DNA of 64,000 bases from Streptomyces catenulae (GTDB lineage Bacteria; Actinomycetota; Actinomycetes; Streptomycetales; Streptomycetaceae): positions 1-64,000 of the forward strand of contig NZ_JODY01000004.1 in assembly GCF_000718015.1 (NCBI RefSeq), written 5' to 3'. The notes under the pieces were generated by a model that saw nothing but the letters and a program-made list of their open reading frames with translations, was not told the DNA's origin and made no database searches. Shown piece after piece: positions 54,401-61,684 of the stretch. The position numbers and the translations under genes were made by a program. Position 1 is the stretch's first letter, and each line of letters starts with the position of its first letter.

Positions 54401-55793
54401 GGTCACCGAGGCGCGCGCGGAGGCCGAACGGATCGTCAACGAGGCGACCGAGCTGACCTCTTCGGCACAGGAGGACGCCGACCGTACGGTCGCGGAGGCC
54501 CAGGAGGCCGCCGAGCGGATCCGCGCCGAGGCCGAGGAGCAGGCGCGGGCGCGGCTGGCCGAGGCGACCGCGGAGGCGGAGCGGCTGCGCCAGGAGGCCG
54601 AGGAGGCGCTGGAGCAGGCCCGTACGGAGTCCGAGCGGATCGGCGACGAGGCGCGCAAGGCCGCCAACAAGACCCGTTCGGACGCCGCGGTCCAGGCCGA
54701 TGAGCTGCTGACGGAGGCGGGCACCGAGGCGGAGAAGCTGCGGACGGAGGCGGCCGAGACCGGCGCCCAGGCCGAGCGGGACGCCGACCGTACCCGGGCC
54801 GACGCCCGGGAGCAGGCCGACCGGATGGTGGCCACCGCGACCGCCGAGTCGGACCGGCTGCGCACCGAGGCGGCCGAGACGGTCACCTCGGCGCAGGAGC
54901 ACGCCACCCGTACCCGCAAGGAATCGGCCAAGGTCAAGGAGGACGCCGAGGCCGAGGCGGAGCGGCTGCGCACCGAGGCGCAGGAGGAGGCCGACCGGCT
55001 GCTGGACGAGGCCCGCAAGGACGCCGCCAAGCGCCGCGCGGACGCCGCCGAGCAGGCCGATCAGCTGGTCGCGAAGGCCCAGGAGGAGGCGGTCCGGGCG
55101 GCCGCGGCCGCCGAGGAGCAGGCCGACACGATGGTCGGCGCGGCCCGCAAGGAGGCGGGCCGCATCGTCCAGGAGGCGACGGCGGAGGGCAACGCGCGCG
55201 TCGAGAAGGCCCGTACGGACGCCGATACGCTGCTGAGCGAGGCGCGCGGGGACGCGACGGCCATAAGGGAGCGCTCCGAGGAGCTGCGGACCCGTATCGA
55301 GTCCGAGGTCGAGGAGTTGCACGACCGGGCGCGCCGGGAGTCGTCGGAGGCGATGAAGAACGCGGGCGAGCGCGTCGACAAGCTCATCGCACAGGCCACC
55401 CAGCAGCAGAAGGAGGCCGAGGAGAAGGCCGAGAAGCTGGTGTCGGACGCGAACAGCGAGGCCAGCAAGGTCCGGATCGCGGCGGTGAAGAAGGCCGAGG
55501 GCCTGATCAAGGAGGCCGAGAACAAGCGGGCCGAGGCGGTGCGCAACGCCGAGCGGATGCGTACCGAGGCGGAGGCCGAGGCCGCCCGGATCATCGAGGA
55601 GGGCCGCCGGGAGCTGGACGTCCTCTCCCGCCGCCGCAAGGACATCAACACCGAGATCTCGCGGGTGCAGGACGTGCTGGAGGCCCTGGAGTCGTTCGAG
55701 ACGCCGGGTGCGGGTGAGGGCAAGACCGGTGGCGGGAAGACGACCGCGGGAGCGTCGTCAACTCGTTCGAGTGGCAAGCAGTCTGAAGGGTAG
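51468..55793 (+). CDS. scy: Scy, polarity-determining giant coiled-coil protein
   Basis: A 1441-residue protein made almost wholly of Ala/Glu/Arg-rich coiled coil. A short N-terminal segment with heptad character (HLSQFEAEMERLKTERDKAVQHADDLGYQVEVLRAKLHEARRTI) resembles DivIVA/FilP-type ends. More than a thousand residues of degenerate repeats follow, built around AEAERLRxEA and EEAERLRTEA, consistent with the hendecad coiled coil described for Scy. A C-terminal block (SRRRKDINTEISRVQDVLEALESF) precedes a low-complexity tail. Scy marks hyphal tips and branch sites, recruiting DivIVA and FilP. GTG start at 51468 has only a weak ribosome-binding site, but the sequence from MRGNERQER matches the family start as I recall it. 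At 1441 it is longer than the roughly 1326 residues I recall for S. coelicolor Scy. filP follows. Confidence 0.93.
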   Translation: MRGNERQERQRAEADHLSQFEAEMERLKTERDKAVQHADDLGYQVEVLRAKLHEARRTIASRPAYDNVSHQAEQLLRNAQLQAEQLRADSERELREARAQTQRLLQEQAERQARMEAELHAEAVERRQRLDEELNERRQTVESHVNENVAWAEQLRARTESQARRLMDESRAEAEQALAAARAEAQRLAEQARERLGTEAEEARAEAESILRRARADAERLLSAASTQAQEATDQAEQLRSSAGTESEEARRAAAELTRDAEARLKEADTALREARAEAEKLVEEAQQNATKRLSATESENEQRTRTAKAEIARLVGEATKEAEALRAEAEQLRNDAATESERLVDEAREEARSKAAEDSAAQLAKAARTAEEVLTKASEDAKATTKAATEEAERLRTEAESEADRLREEAHDTAEQLKGAAKDDTKEYRAKTAELQEEARRLRGEAEQLRADAVAEGERIRGEARREAVQQIEEAAGSAEELLTKAKADAEETRTKAGAESERVRTEAIERATALRRQAEQALERARTEADELLSEGAQAAELVASEAEESAARLRKETEAAVAERREEAQAELDRLTADAEEKVAAAEEALREARAEAERLRRETQEEAARLKAEAAERRRTLQQQAEEEAERLRTEAAQDASAARTEGESAAERLRSEAAAEAERLKGRARESADRVRSEAEAAAERAGNEAAEALSAAQEEAARRRREAEQLLGEAREEAHQERTAAREQSEELLTSARTRVSEAQAEAERLVGEAEQRSEELVTTAESAAQQVRDAVAGLHGEAEEEIAGLRSAAEQAAERTRAEAGEEAERVRADAYAERERASEDATRVRQEAQESSEAAQELAERTVTEAIEESERLRTETAEQAERLRAEAVEESERLRAEAAEVLDEARRDAGTARTEAAEQADRLVTEASAQAEKLVADATAKAQQLRTDASDALAAGEQDAARARAEARGDANRIRSEAAEQADRLVTEARAEAERIVNEATELTSSAQEDADRTVAEAQEAAERIRAEAEEQARARLAEATAEAERLRQEAEEALEQARTESERIGDEARKAANKTRSDAAVQADELLTEAGTEAEKLRTEAAETGAQAERDADRTRADAREQADRMVATATAESDRLRTEAAETVTSAQEHATRTRKESAKVKEDAEAEAERLRTEAQEEADRLLDEARKDAAKRRADAAEQADQLVAKAQEEAVRAAAAAEEQADTMVGAARKEAGRIVQEATAEGNARVEKARTDADTLLSEARGDATAIRERSEELRTRIESEVEELHDRARRESSEAMKNAGERVDKLIAQATQQQKEAEEKAEKLVSDANSEASKVRIAAVKKAEGLIKEAENKRAEAVRNAERMRTEAEAEAARIIEEGRRELDVLSRRRKDINTEISRVQDVLEALESFETPGAGEGKTGGGKTTAGASSTRSSGKQSEG

Positions 55794-55907
55794 CCACTCA
55801 AATGAGGGGTCATTCTCCTCTTCAAACGGACATGGGCTCGATGACACGCCGGTCGGGCCCCTAGGATTCTCCTTATCACCTCACCGGTCTCTTTCGACAG
55901 GAACCCC

Positions 55908-56843
55908 ATGAGCGACACTTCCTCCCCCTTCGGCTTCGAGCTCGTGCGGCGTGGGTACGACCGCGGTCAGGTGGATGACCGCATTACGAAGCTTGTCGCG
56001 GACCGCGACAGCGCGCTGGCCCGTATCACCTCGCTGGAAAAGCGGATCGAGGAGCTGCACCTCGAAACGCAGAACGCCCAGGCCCAGGTCACCGACGCCG
56101 AGCCGTCGTACGCGGGGCTCGGTGCCCGCGTCGAGAAGATCCTCCGTCTCGCCGAGGAGGAGGCCCAGGAGCTGCGCGAGGACGCCCGGCGCTCCGCCGA
56201 GCAGCACCGCGAGCTGGCCGAGTCGGCGGCCCAGCAGGTCCGTAACGACGCCGAGCAGTTCGCCGTCGAGCGCAAGGCGAAGGCCGAGGACGAGGGTTCC
56301 CGGATCGTCGAGAAGGCGAAGGGCGAGGCGTCCACGCTCCGCTCCGAGGCCCAGAAGGACGCGCAGTCCAAGCGCGAGGAGGCGGACTCCCTCTTCGAGG
56401 AGACCCGCGCCAAGGCCGCCCAGGCAGCCGCGGACTTCGAGACCAACCTCGCCAAGCGCCGCGAGCAGTCCGAGCGGGACCTGGCCTCGCGTCAGGCCAA
56501 GGCCGAGAAGCGTCTCGCCGAGATCGAGCACCGCGCCGAGCAGCTGCGCCTGGAGGCCGAGAAGCTGCGTACGGACGCCGAGCGCCGCGCCCGCCAGACG
56601 GTGGAGACCGCGCAGCGCCAGGCCGAGGACATCGTGGCCGACGCCAACCAGAAGGCCGACCGCGTCCGCAGCGAGTCCGAGCGGGAGCTGGCGGCGCTCA
56701 CCAACCGCCGCGACTCCATCAACGCCCAGCTCACCAACGTCCGCGAGATGCTGGCGACGCTGACCGGTGCGGCCGTCGCCGCCGCCGGTGCCCCGGACGA
56801 CGAGACCGCCACCCGCGGCATCCCGGCGCAGCAGTCGCACTGA
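55908..56843 (+). CDS. filP: FilP, intermediate-filament-like cytoskeletal coiled-coil protein
   Basis: A 311-residue coiled-coil protein. The N-terminus FGFELVRRGYDRGQVDDRITKLVADRDSALARI is the DivIVA-like start. A rod of about 200 residues follows (AEEEAQELREDARRSAEQH, RKAKAEDEGSRIVEKAKGEA), ending in a second short block TNRRDSINAQLTNVREMLATL and a flexible tail. Length equals the known FilP (about 310). It forms filaments near hyphal tips, interacts with DivIVA and Scy and gives mechanical rigidity. ATG follows CAGGAACCCC with AGGAA as the ribosome-binding site. The 114-bp scy-filP gap is AT-richer and contains TAGGAT (55862-55867), a possible separate promoter. Ends in a strong hairpin. 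Confidence 0.95.
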   Translation: MSDTSSPFGFELVRRGYDRGQVDDRITKLVADRDSALARITSLEKRIEELHLETQNAQAQVTDAEPSYAGLGARVEKILRLAEEEAQELREDARRSAEQHRELAESAAQQVRNDAEQFAVERKAKAEDEGSRIVEKAKGEASTLRSEAQKDAQSKREEADSLFEETRAKAAQAAADFETNLAKRREQSERDLASRQAKAEKRLAEIEHRAEQLRLEAEKLRTDAERRARQTVETAQRQAEDIVADANQKADRVRSESERELAALTNRRDSINAQLTNVREMLATLTGAAVAAAGAPDDETATRGIPAQQSH

Positions 56844-56861
56844 CGCGCAGTCCGTTCCGTA

Positions 56862-56904
56862 CGAGCGCCCCCGTATCGCCCCTCAGGCGGTGCGGGGGCG
56901 CTCG
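56862..56904 (+). terminator. Hairpin terminator after filP
   Basis: 12-bp perfect stem CGAGCGCCCCCG (56862-56873) / CGGGGGCGCTCG (56893-56904), 18 nt past the filP stop. Confidence 0.75.
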
Positions 56905-56951
56905 GCCGTGCGGGCGGCGGCCGTCCGGTGGCGGGGGTCTCCGGGCGGCTT

Positions 56952-56957
56952 TAGCGT
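56952..56957 (+). promoter_or_regulatory. -10 hexamer TAGCGT, leaderless ABC ATPase gene
   Basis: TAGCGT followed by GCTTAC (6 nt) and the ATG at 56964; no ribosome-binding site. Confidence 0.5.
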
Positions 56958-56963
56958 GCTTAC

Positions 56964-57965
56964 ATGATCGAGCTGGACGGGCTGACCAAGCACTACGGTG
57001 ACAAGGTCGCGGTGGACCACCTCACCTTCACGGTGCGGCCGGGCCTCGTCACCGGTTTCCTCGGCCCGAACGGCGCGGGCAAGTCCACCACCATGCGCAT
57101 GATGCTCGACCTGGACAATCCGACCGCAGGTTCGGTGCGGATCGACGGGGAGCACTACCGGCGGCTGACCGATCCGCTGCGGTCCGTCGGGGCGCTGCTG
57201 GACGCGAAGGCGGTGCACGGCGGGCGCAGCGCGTACCACCATCTGCTCTGCCTGGCGCAGAGCAACGGCCTTCCGCGGCGCCGGGTCGGCGAGGTGCTGG
57301 ACACCGTCGGCCTCACCCCCGTCGCGCGGAAGCGGTCCAAGGGGTTCTCGCTCGGTATGGGCCAACGGCTGGGGATCGCGGCGGCGTTGCTGGGCGATCC
57401 GCGGGTGCTCCTCTTCGACGAGCCGGTCAACGGCCTCGACCCGGAGGGCATCCACTGGATCCGCAACCTGATGAAGAACCTCGCGGCCCAGGGCCGTACG
57501 GTCTTCGTCTCCTCGCACCTGATGAGCGAGATGGCGCTGACCGCGGACCATCTGGTGGTGATCGGGCGGGGCCGGTTGCTGGCGGACACCTCGATGGCGG
57601 AGTTCATCCGCGGCAACTCGCGCTCCTACGTACGGCTGCGGTCGCCGGAGGCGGAGCGGCTGCGGGACGTGCTGCACGCCGAGCGGATCGCGGCGACCGA
57701 GGCGGCGGACGGGACCCTGGAGGTCGACGGGGTGCCGTCCGAGCGGCTGGGCGAGTTGGCGGCCCGGCACGGTCTGGTGCTGCACGAGCTGAGTCCGCAG
57801 CAGGCGTCGCTGGAGGAGGCGTTCATGCAGCTGACGGCGGAGTCGGTGGAGTACCACGCCCACGACGGGGAGCCGGTCGGCGGCGGCCCGGCGGAGCCGG
57901 TGCCGCCCGGGGTGGCGGCCGGGCCCGGCGGGTGGGGCGGCGACTGGCGGAAGAAGGGGAGCTGA
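56964..57965 (+). CDS. ABC-2-type transporter ATPase 1
   Basis: A 333-residue ATPase of the DrrA/CcmA-like branch. Walker A GPNGAGKSTTMRM (about residue 38), Q-loop-region KAVHGGRSAYHHL, signature FSLGMGQRLGIAAALLG (GMGQ in place of SGGQ, usual for this branch), Walker B VLLFDEPVNGLDPEG and H-loop SSHLMSEM. The C-terminal 100 residues form the accessory domain (ELSPQQASLEEAFMQLT) plus a Pro/Gly tail. Leaderless start. The permease starts 2 nt after its stop. A paralogous pair follows at 58904. Drug or lipid export is typical; substrate unknown. Confidence 0.93.
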   Translation: MIELDGLTKHYGDKVAVDHLTFTVRPGLVTGFLGPNGAGKSTTMRMMLDLDNPTAGSVRIDGEHYRRLTDPLRSVGALLDAKAVHGGRSAYHHLLCLAQSNGLPRRRVGEVLDTVGLTPVARKRSKGFSLGMGQRLGIAAALLGDPRVLLFDEPVNGLDPEGIHWIRNLMKNLAAQGRTVFVSSHLMSEMALTADHLVVIGRGRLLADTSMAEFIRGNSRSYVRLRSPEAERLRDVLHAERIAATEAADGTLEVDGVPSERLGELAARHGLVLHELSPQQASLEEAFMQLTAESVEYHAHDGEPVGGGPAEPVPPGVAAGPGGWGGDWRKKGS

Positions 57966-57967
57966 CG

Positions 57968-58738
57968 ATGGCGGCGGTCGGACAGGTGCTGCGCTCGGAG
58001 TGGACGAAGATCCGCTCGGTGCGGTCGACGGTGTGGACGCTGGGCATCGCGGTGGTCGTCACCGTCGGTCTCGGGATGCTGATCTGCGCGCTGGCGGCGA
58101 ACGACTTCCGCACCATGCCGGCGCGCGACCGGCTGACCTTCGACGCCACCAACGTCAGCTTCGCCGGGATGGGCCTGGGGCAGCTGGCGATGATCGTGTT
58201 CGGTGTGCTGGTGGTCTCCAACGAGTACAGCACCGGCATGATCCGCAGCTCGCTGGCGGCCGTCCCGCAGCGCGGCACCTTTCTCTTCTGCAAGCTGGCG
58301 GTGGCGACCGCGCTGGTCTTCCTCGTCGGGCTGGCCACCAGCTTCGTCGCGTTCTTCGCGGGGCAGGCGATGCTCGGCGACCACCGGGCGTACCTCGGCG
58401 ATCCGGGGGTGCTGCGCGCGGTGTTCGGCGGTGGGCTGTACATGACGATGATCGCGCTGTTCTCGATGGCGGTGGCCACGATGCTGCGCAGCCCGATGCT
58501 GTCGCTGGGCATCCTGATGCCGTTCTTCTTCCTCGTCTCCAACATCCTCGGCAATGTCTCCGCCACCCGGAAGATCGGCCGGTATCTGCCGGACCAGGCG
58601 GGCCAGCGGGTGATGCAGGTGATCCCCCGCGCCGCCGATGTGCCGTACGGGCCGTGGGGCGGCTTCGGGATCATGGCGGCGTGGACGGCGGCGGCGCTGG
58701 TCTGCGGCTACGTCCTGCTGAAGCGGCGCGACGCCTGA
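57968..58738 (+). CDS. ABC-2-type permease 1
   Basis: A 256-residue membrane subunit with six predicted helices starting VWTLGIAVVVTVGLGMLICAL, then LAMIVFGVLVVSNEYSTGMIRSSLAAVPQRG (the conserved NEYSTGMIR coupling motif). ATG at 57968 with GGGGAG; separated from the ATPase by 2 nt. The N-terminal EWTKIRSVRSTVWTLG is nearly identical to the same region of the second permease (EWTKIRSVRSTLWTLG), showing that the two operons are paralogous. Confidence 0.92.
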   Translation: MAAVGQVLRSEWTKIRSVRSTVWTLGIAVVVTVGLGMLICALAANDFRTMPARDRLTFDATNVSFAGMGLGQLAMIVFGVLVVSNEYSTGMIRSSLAAVPQRGTFLFCKLAVATALVFLVGLATSFVAFFAGQAMLGDHRAYLGDPGVLRAVFGGGLYMTMIALFSMAVATMLRSPMLSLGILMPFFFLVSNILGNVSATRKIGRYLPDQAGQRVMQVIPRAADVPYGPWGGFGIMAAWTAAALVCGYVLLKRRDA

Positions 58739-58773
58739 CCGGGCGTACGCGGGCGGGGCGCGGGGTGCGCGGG

Positions 58774-58814
58774 CGGGGCGCGCGCCGTGGGTGGGGCGGC
58801 CCGCGCCCCGTTTT
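58774..58814 (+). terminator. Terminator after permease 1
   Basis: 9-bp stem CGGGGCGCG (58774-58782) / CGCGCCCCG (58802-58810) followed by TTTT (58811-58814). Confidence 0.7.
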
Positions 58815-58843
58815 GGCGAGAACCGTCAAGGGACAGATAGCCT
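58813..58843 (+). promoter_or_regulatory. Possible promoter of the second ABC operon
   Basis: TTGGCG (58813-58818), 19-nt spacer, TAGCCT (58838-58843), about 60 nt before the ATG at 58904, which has GAGGGGCGGAG upstream. The spacer is long, so confidence is modest. Confidence 0.35.
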
Positions 58844-58903
58844 CCTAATCCTCACGGGGGCACGAGGGCGCCTCTGCCCCGACCATCTCGCGAGGGGCGG
58901 AGA

Positions 58904-60148
58904 ATGATCGAGGCAGTCGGCCTGACGAAGCGCTACGGCGCCAAGACGGCCGTGCACAACCTGTCGTTCCAGGTGCGGCCGGGGACCGTCACGGGCTTCC
59001 TGGGGCCGAACGGTTCCGGCAAGTCCACGACGATGCGCATGATCCTGGGCCTGGACACCCCGACGTCGGGCCACGCCACCATCGGCGGCCGTCCCTTCCG
59101 TCAGCTGCCCAACGCCCCCCGGCAGGTGGGCGCGTTGCTCGACGCGAAGGCGGTGCACGGCGGGCGCAGCGCGCGGGCGCATCTGCTGTCGCTGGCGCAG
59201 CTGTCGGGCATTCCGGCCCGCCGGGTCGACGAGGTGCTCGGCGTGGTCGGGCTCCAGGAGGTCGCGGGCCGCCGCTCCAAGGGGTTCTCGCTCGGTATGG
59301 GGCAGCGGCTGGGCATCGCCGCCGCGCTGCTGGGCGATCCGCAGGTGCTCCTCTTCGACGAGCCGGTCAACGGCCTCGACCCGGAGGGCATCCTGTGGGT
59401 GCGCAACCTGATGAAGCAGCTGGCGGCGGAGGGCCGGACGGTCTTCGTCTCCTCGCACCTGATGAGCGAGATGGCGCTGACCGCCGAGCATCTGATCGTG
59501 ATCGGCCGGGGCCAGCTGATGGCGGACATGCCGGTGAAGGACTTCATCTCGGCCAACTCGGCCGACTTCGCCCGGGTCCGTACCCCCGACACCGAGCCGG
59601 AGCAGCGCGAGAAGCTGACCGCGGCGCTCGGTGCGGCCGGGGCGCAGATCGCGCCGGAGCAGGACGGTGCGCTGCGGGTCTCGGGCCTGCCGCTCCCCCG
59701 GATCAGCGATCTCGCCCATGAGGCGGGCGTCCGCCTGTGGGAGCTGTCGCCGCATCAGGCGTCCCTGGAGGAGGCGTACATGCGCCTGACCCAGGGCGCG
59801 GTGGACTACCGCTCGACCTCCGACGCGCGCGCCGGGCTCCAGCAGGCGCCCGGCGGGCATCCGCAGCAGTTCGCCGCCCCGCACGGTTTCCCGCCCGCCC
59901 AGGGCGGACCGGTGCCGCAGGGCGCGATGCCCGGCGCGCAGCCGAACCCGTACGCCCCGCAGGGCCCGTACGCGCCGCAGCCCGCGCCGGGTCAGGGCTA
60001 CCCGCCGCCCGCCCAGGGCGCTCCGGTGGCGCAGGGCCCGGTGCCCGGCGCGCAGCCGAACCCGTACGCCCCGCAGCCGCCCGCGGCCCCGATGCCGCCG
60101 TCCGCCCCCGCCGACCTGTCCGCGCCGCACCACGAGGAAGCCCGATGA
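58904..60148 (+). CDS. ABC-2-type transporter ATPase 2 with Pro/Gln-rich C-terminal tail
   Basis: A 414-residue paralogue of the ATPase at 56964. Walker A GPNGSGKSTTMRM, signature FSLGMGQRLGIAAALLG, Walker B VLLFDEPVNGLDPEG and H-loop SSHLMSEM are all intact; the core ends near residue 310. It differs by a C-terminal tail of about 100 residues rich in Pro, Gln, Gly and Ala containing two copies of PGAQPNPYAPQ (about residues 345 and 383). Such a tail is unusual on a cytoplasmic ATPase and is matched by a similar N-terminal extension on the partner permease. ATGA overlap couples the two genes. Confidence 0.93.
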   Translation: MIEAVGLTKRYGAKTAVHNLSFQVRPGTVTGFLGPNGSGKSTTMRMILGLDTPTSGHATIGGRPFRQLPNAPRQVGALLDAKAVHGGRSARAHLLSLAQLSGIPARRVDEVLGVVGLQEVAGRRSKGFSLGMGQRLGIAAALLGDPQVLLFDEPVNGLDPEGILWVRNLMKQLAAEGRTVFVSSHLMSEMALTAEHLIVIGRGQLMADMPVKDFISANSADFARVRTPDTEPEQREKLTAALGAAGAQIAPEQDGALRVSGLPLPRISDLAHEAGVRLWELSPHQASLEEAYMRLTQGAVDYRSTSDARAGLQQAPGGHPQQFAAPHGFPPAQGGPVPQGAMPGAQPNPYAPQGPYAPQPAPGQGYPPPAQGAPVAQGPVPGAQPNPYAPQPPAAPMPPSAPADLSAPHHEEAR

Positions 60149-61539
60149 CCAGCCCTCAGCAGCCGCAGCCCGAGCGCGGCCCGAACGACGACGCGGCGGC
60201 GCAGGGCCGACCCGCGGGACAGGACCAGCCCGCGGCTCCCGGTCAGCCGCCCGCCGCCCCCGCTCAGCCCGCCGCCCCGCCGCAGCCCCCGGCCGCCCCG
60301 CAGGGCGCGGCCCCGGCGCAGCCCGCTGCGGACGCGGCGCAGCCCGCGCCCGCAGCGCCCCAGGGAGAGCCCGCCGCGCCCCGGGGGCAGCAGCCCGCCC
60401 GTGAGCAGGGCACCGTCGTGCTCGGCGCCGTGCCACAGCCGCAGCCGCCCGCGCGCGAGTCCGGGACGATGGTGCTCCAGGCCCAGCCGCTCCCCGCGCA
60501 CCAGGGCGACGGTCCGCCGCCGCAGCCGCTGGCGGCCGGTGGCAGCCTGGCCAAGGAGCCGGGCACGATGACGCTCAGGGCCCAATCCGCCACCCCGCAG
60601 CCCGGCGCCCCGGCGCCCGGCGGTCAGCCCGTGGCCCCCGGGCAGATCCCGCAGGCGGGCGCCCCGCAGCCGCCCGCCCCGGCGCAGCCCGGCCCGGGTC
60701 TTCCCCCGCAGGGGCAGCCGTTCCCCGGTGCCTCCCACGGGGCGCCCGTCGGCTACACCTCGCCGATCCCGGTGCGCTCCACCCACCTCGGGCACGCGCT
60801 CGCCTCCGAGTGGACCAAGATCCGTTCGGTCCGCTCCACGCTCTGGACGCTGGGCGCGCTCTTCGTCCTGATCTTCAGCATCGGCACGCTGACCGCCCTC
60901 GCCCTGGGCGGCCAGCGCTTCGTCGACCCCAAGCTCGGCATGGCGTTCTTCGGCGTCCTGCTCGGCACGCTCTGCATCATCCCGCTGGGCGTCCTGGTGA
61001 TCTCGTCCGAGTACGGCACCGGCATGATCCGTACGACGATGACCGCCTGCCCCAGCCGCGCCCGGGTGCTCGCCGCCAAGTCGATCGTCTTCACCGCACT
61101 GGCCTTCGTCATCACGACGATCACCACCACGCTCGTCGCGGTGCTCACCAACGCCTTGGTCAGCGGCCCGGACCCGACGGCCGGCGAATGGCTCCGGGCC
61201 ACCGTCGGCGCCGGTCTGTACGTCTCGGTGCTCGGTCTGCTGGCGCTCGCCGTCGGCTCGCTGCTGCGGCACTCCGCGGGCGCCATCAGCGCCATGCTCG
61301 GGCTGGTGCTGCTGCCGATGCTGCTGGCGGTCTTCATGCTCGGTTCGGAGAGCCTGAAGTCGCTGAGCAAGGCGCTGATCGAGTACTCGGTGCCCAACTC
61401 GCTGGCGTCGCTGTACGGCAACCCGTTCCTCGGCACCGACACCGGACCGCAGGGCTGGGAACCCCTCTGGATCCTGATGGGCGTCACCGCGGTCGTCCTG
61501 GGCGCCGCCTTCGCCGCCCAGTCCCGGCGCGACGTGTAG
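60145..61539 (+). CDS. ABC-2-type permease 2 with long disordered N-terminal extension
   Basis: A 464-residue permease: about 210 residues of Pro/Gln/Ala-rich disordered sequence, then the paralogous membrane core starting HALASEWTKIRSVRSTLWTLG with six helices (ALFVLIFSIGTLTALALG; GTLCIIPLGVLVISSEYGTGMIR; ALAFVITTITTTLVAVLTNALV; and so on). Within the extension the motif E-x-GT-[VM]-[VT]-L occurs three times (near 60400, 60454 and 60553: REQGTVVL, RESGTMVL, KEPGTMTL), each with a Thr after Gly. ATG overlaps the upstream stop. Followed by a nested hairpin. The extension faces the cytoplasm next to the ATPase tail; role unknown. Confidence 0.92.
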   Translation: MTSPQQPQPERGPNDDAAAQGRPAGQDQPAAPGQPPAAPAQPAAPPQPPAAPQGAAPAQPAADAAQPAPAAPQGEPAAPRGQQPAREQGTVVLGAVPQPQPPARESGTMVLQAQPLPAHQGDGPPPQPLAAGGSLAKEPGTMTLRAQSATPQPGAPAPGGQPVAPGQIPQAGAPQPPAPAQPGPGLPPQGQPFPGASHGAPVGYTSPIPVRSTHLGHALASEWTKIRSVRSTLWTLGALFVLIFSIGTLTALALGGQRFVDPKLGMAFFGVLLGTLCIIPLGVLVISSEYGTGMIRTTMTACPSRARVLAAKSIVFTALAFVITTITTTLVAVLTNALVSGPDPTAGEWLRATVGAGLYVSVLGLLALAVGSLLRHSAGAISAMLGLVLLPMLLAVFMLGSESLKSLSKALIEYSVPNSLASLYGNPFLGTDTGPQGWEPLWILMGVTAVVLGAAFAAQSRRDV

Positions 61540-61560
61540 TCCCGGCTCCGGGAGCACTCC

Positions 61561-61608
61561 AGGGCGTGCCCGTCCGTTCCGCCACCGCGGAACCGGCGGG
61601 CACGCCCT
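61561..61608 (+). terminator. Nested-stem terminator after permease 2
   Basis: Outer stem AGGGCGTGCCCG (61561-61572) / CGGGCACGCCCT (61597-61608) enclosing an inner GTTCCGC (61576-61582) / GCGGAAC (61587-61593). Confidence 0.8.
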
Positions 61609-61671
61609 TCGCCGTTCCCGGGCGCCGCCCGGGCCCGCGGAAAACCCGGTGCCGTCCGCCGCCCGCGCCAC

Positions 61672-61677
61672 TACCCT
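61672..61677 (+). promoter_or_regulatory. -10 hexamer TACCCT, leaderless GNAT-like gene
   Basis: TACCCT followed by CGCGGGC (7 nt) and the ATG at 61685; no ribosome-binding site. Confidence 0.45.
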
Positions 61678-61684
61678 CGCGGGC

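Noticed and set aside
51282..55322. 1346-residue open frame on the reverse strand opposite scy
   Set aside because: Leu/Arg/Gly-rich shadow of the repetitive Ala/Glu/Arg codons of scy; no start signal or known domain.
55839..55867. Possible filP promoter TGACAC/TAGGAT
   Set aside because: The spacer is only 14 nt; TAGGAT alone is not enough to call a promoter.
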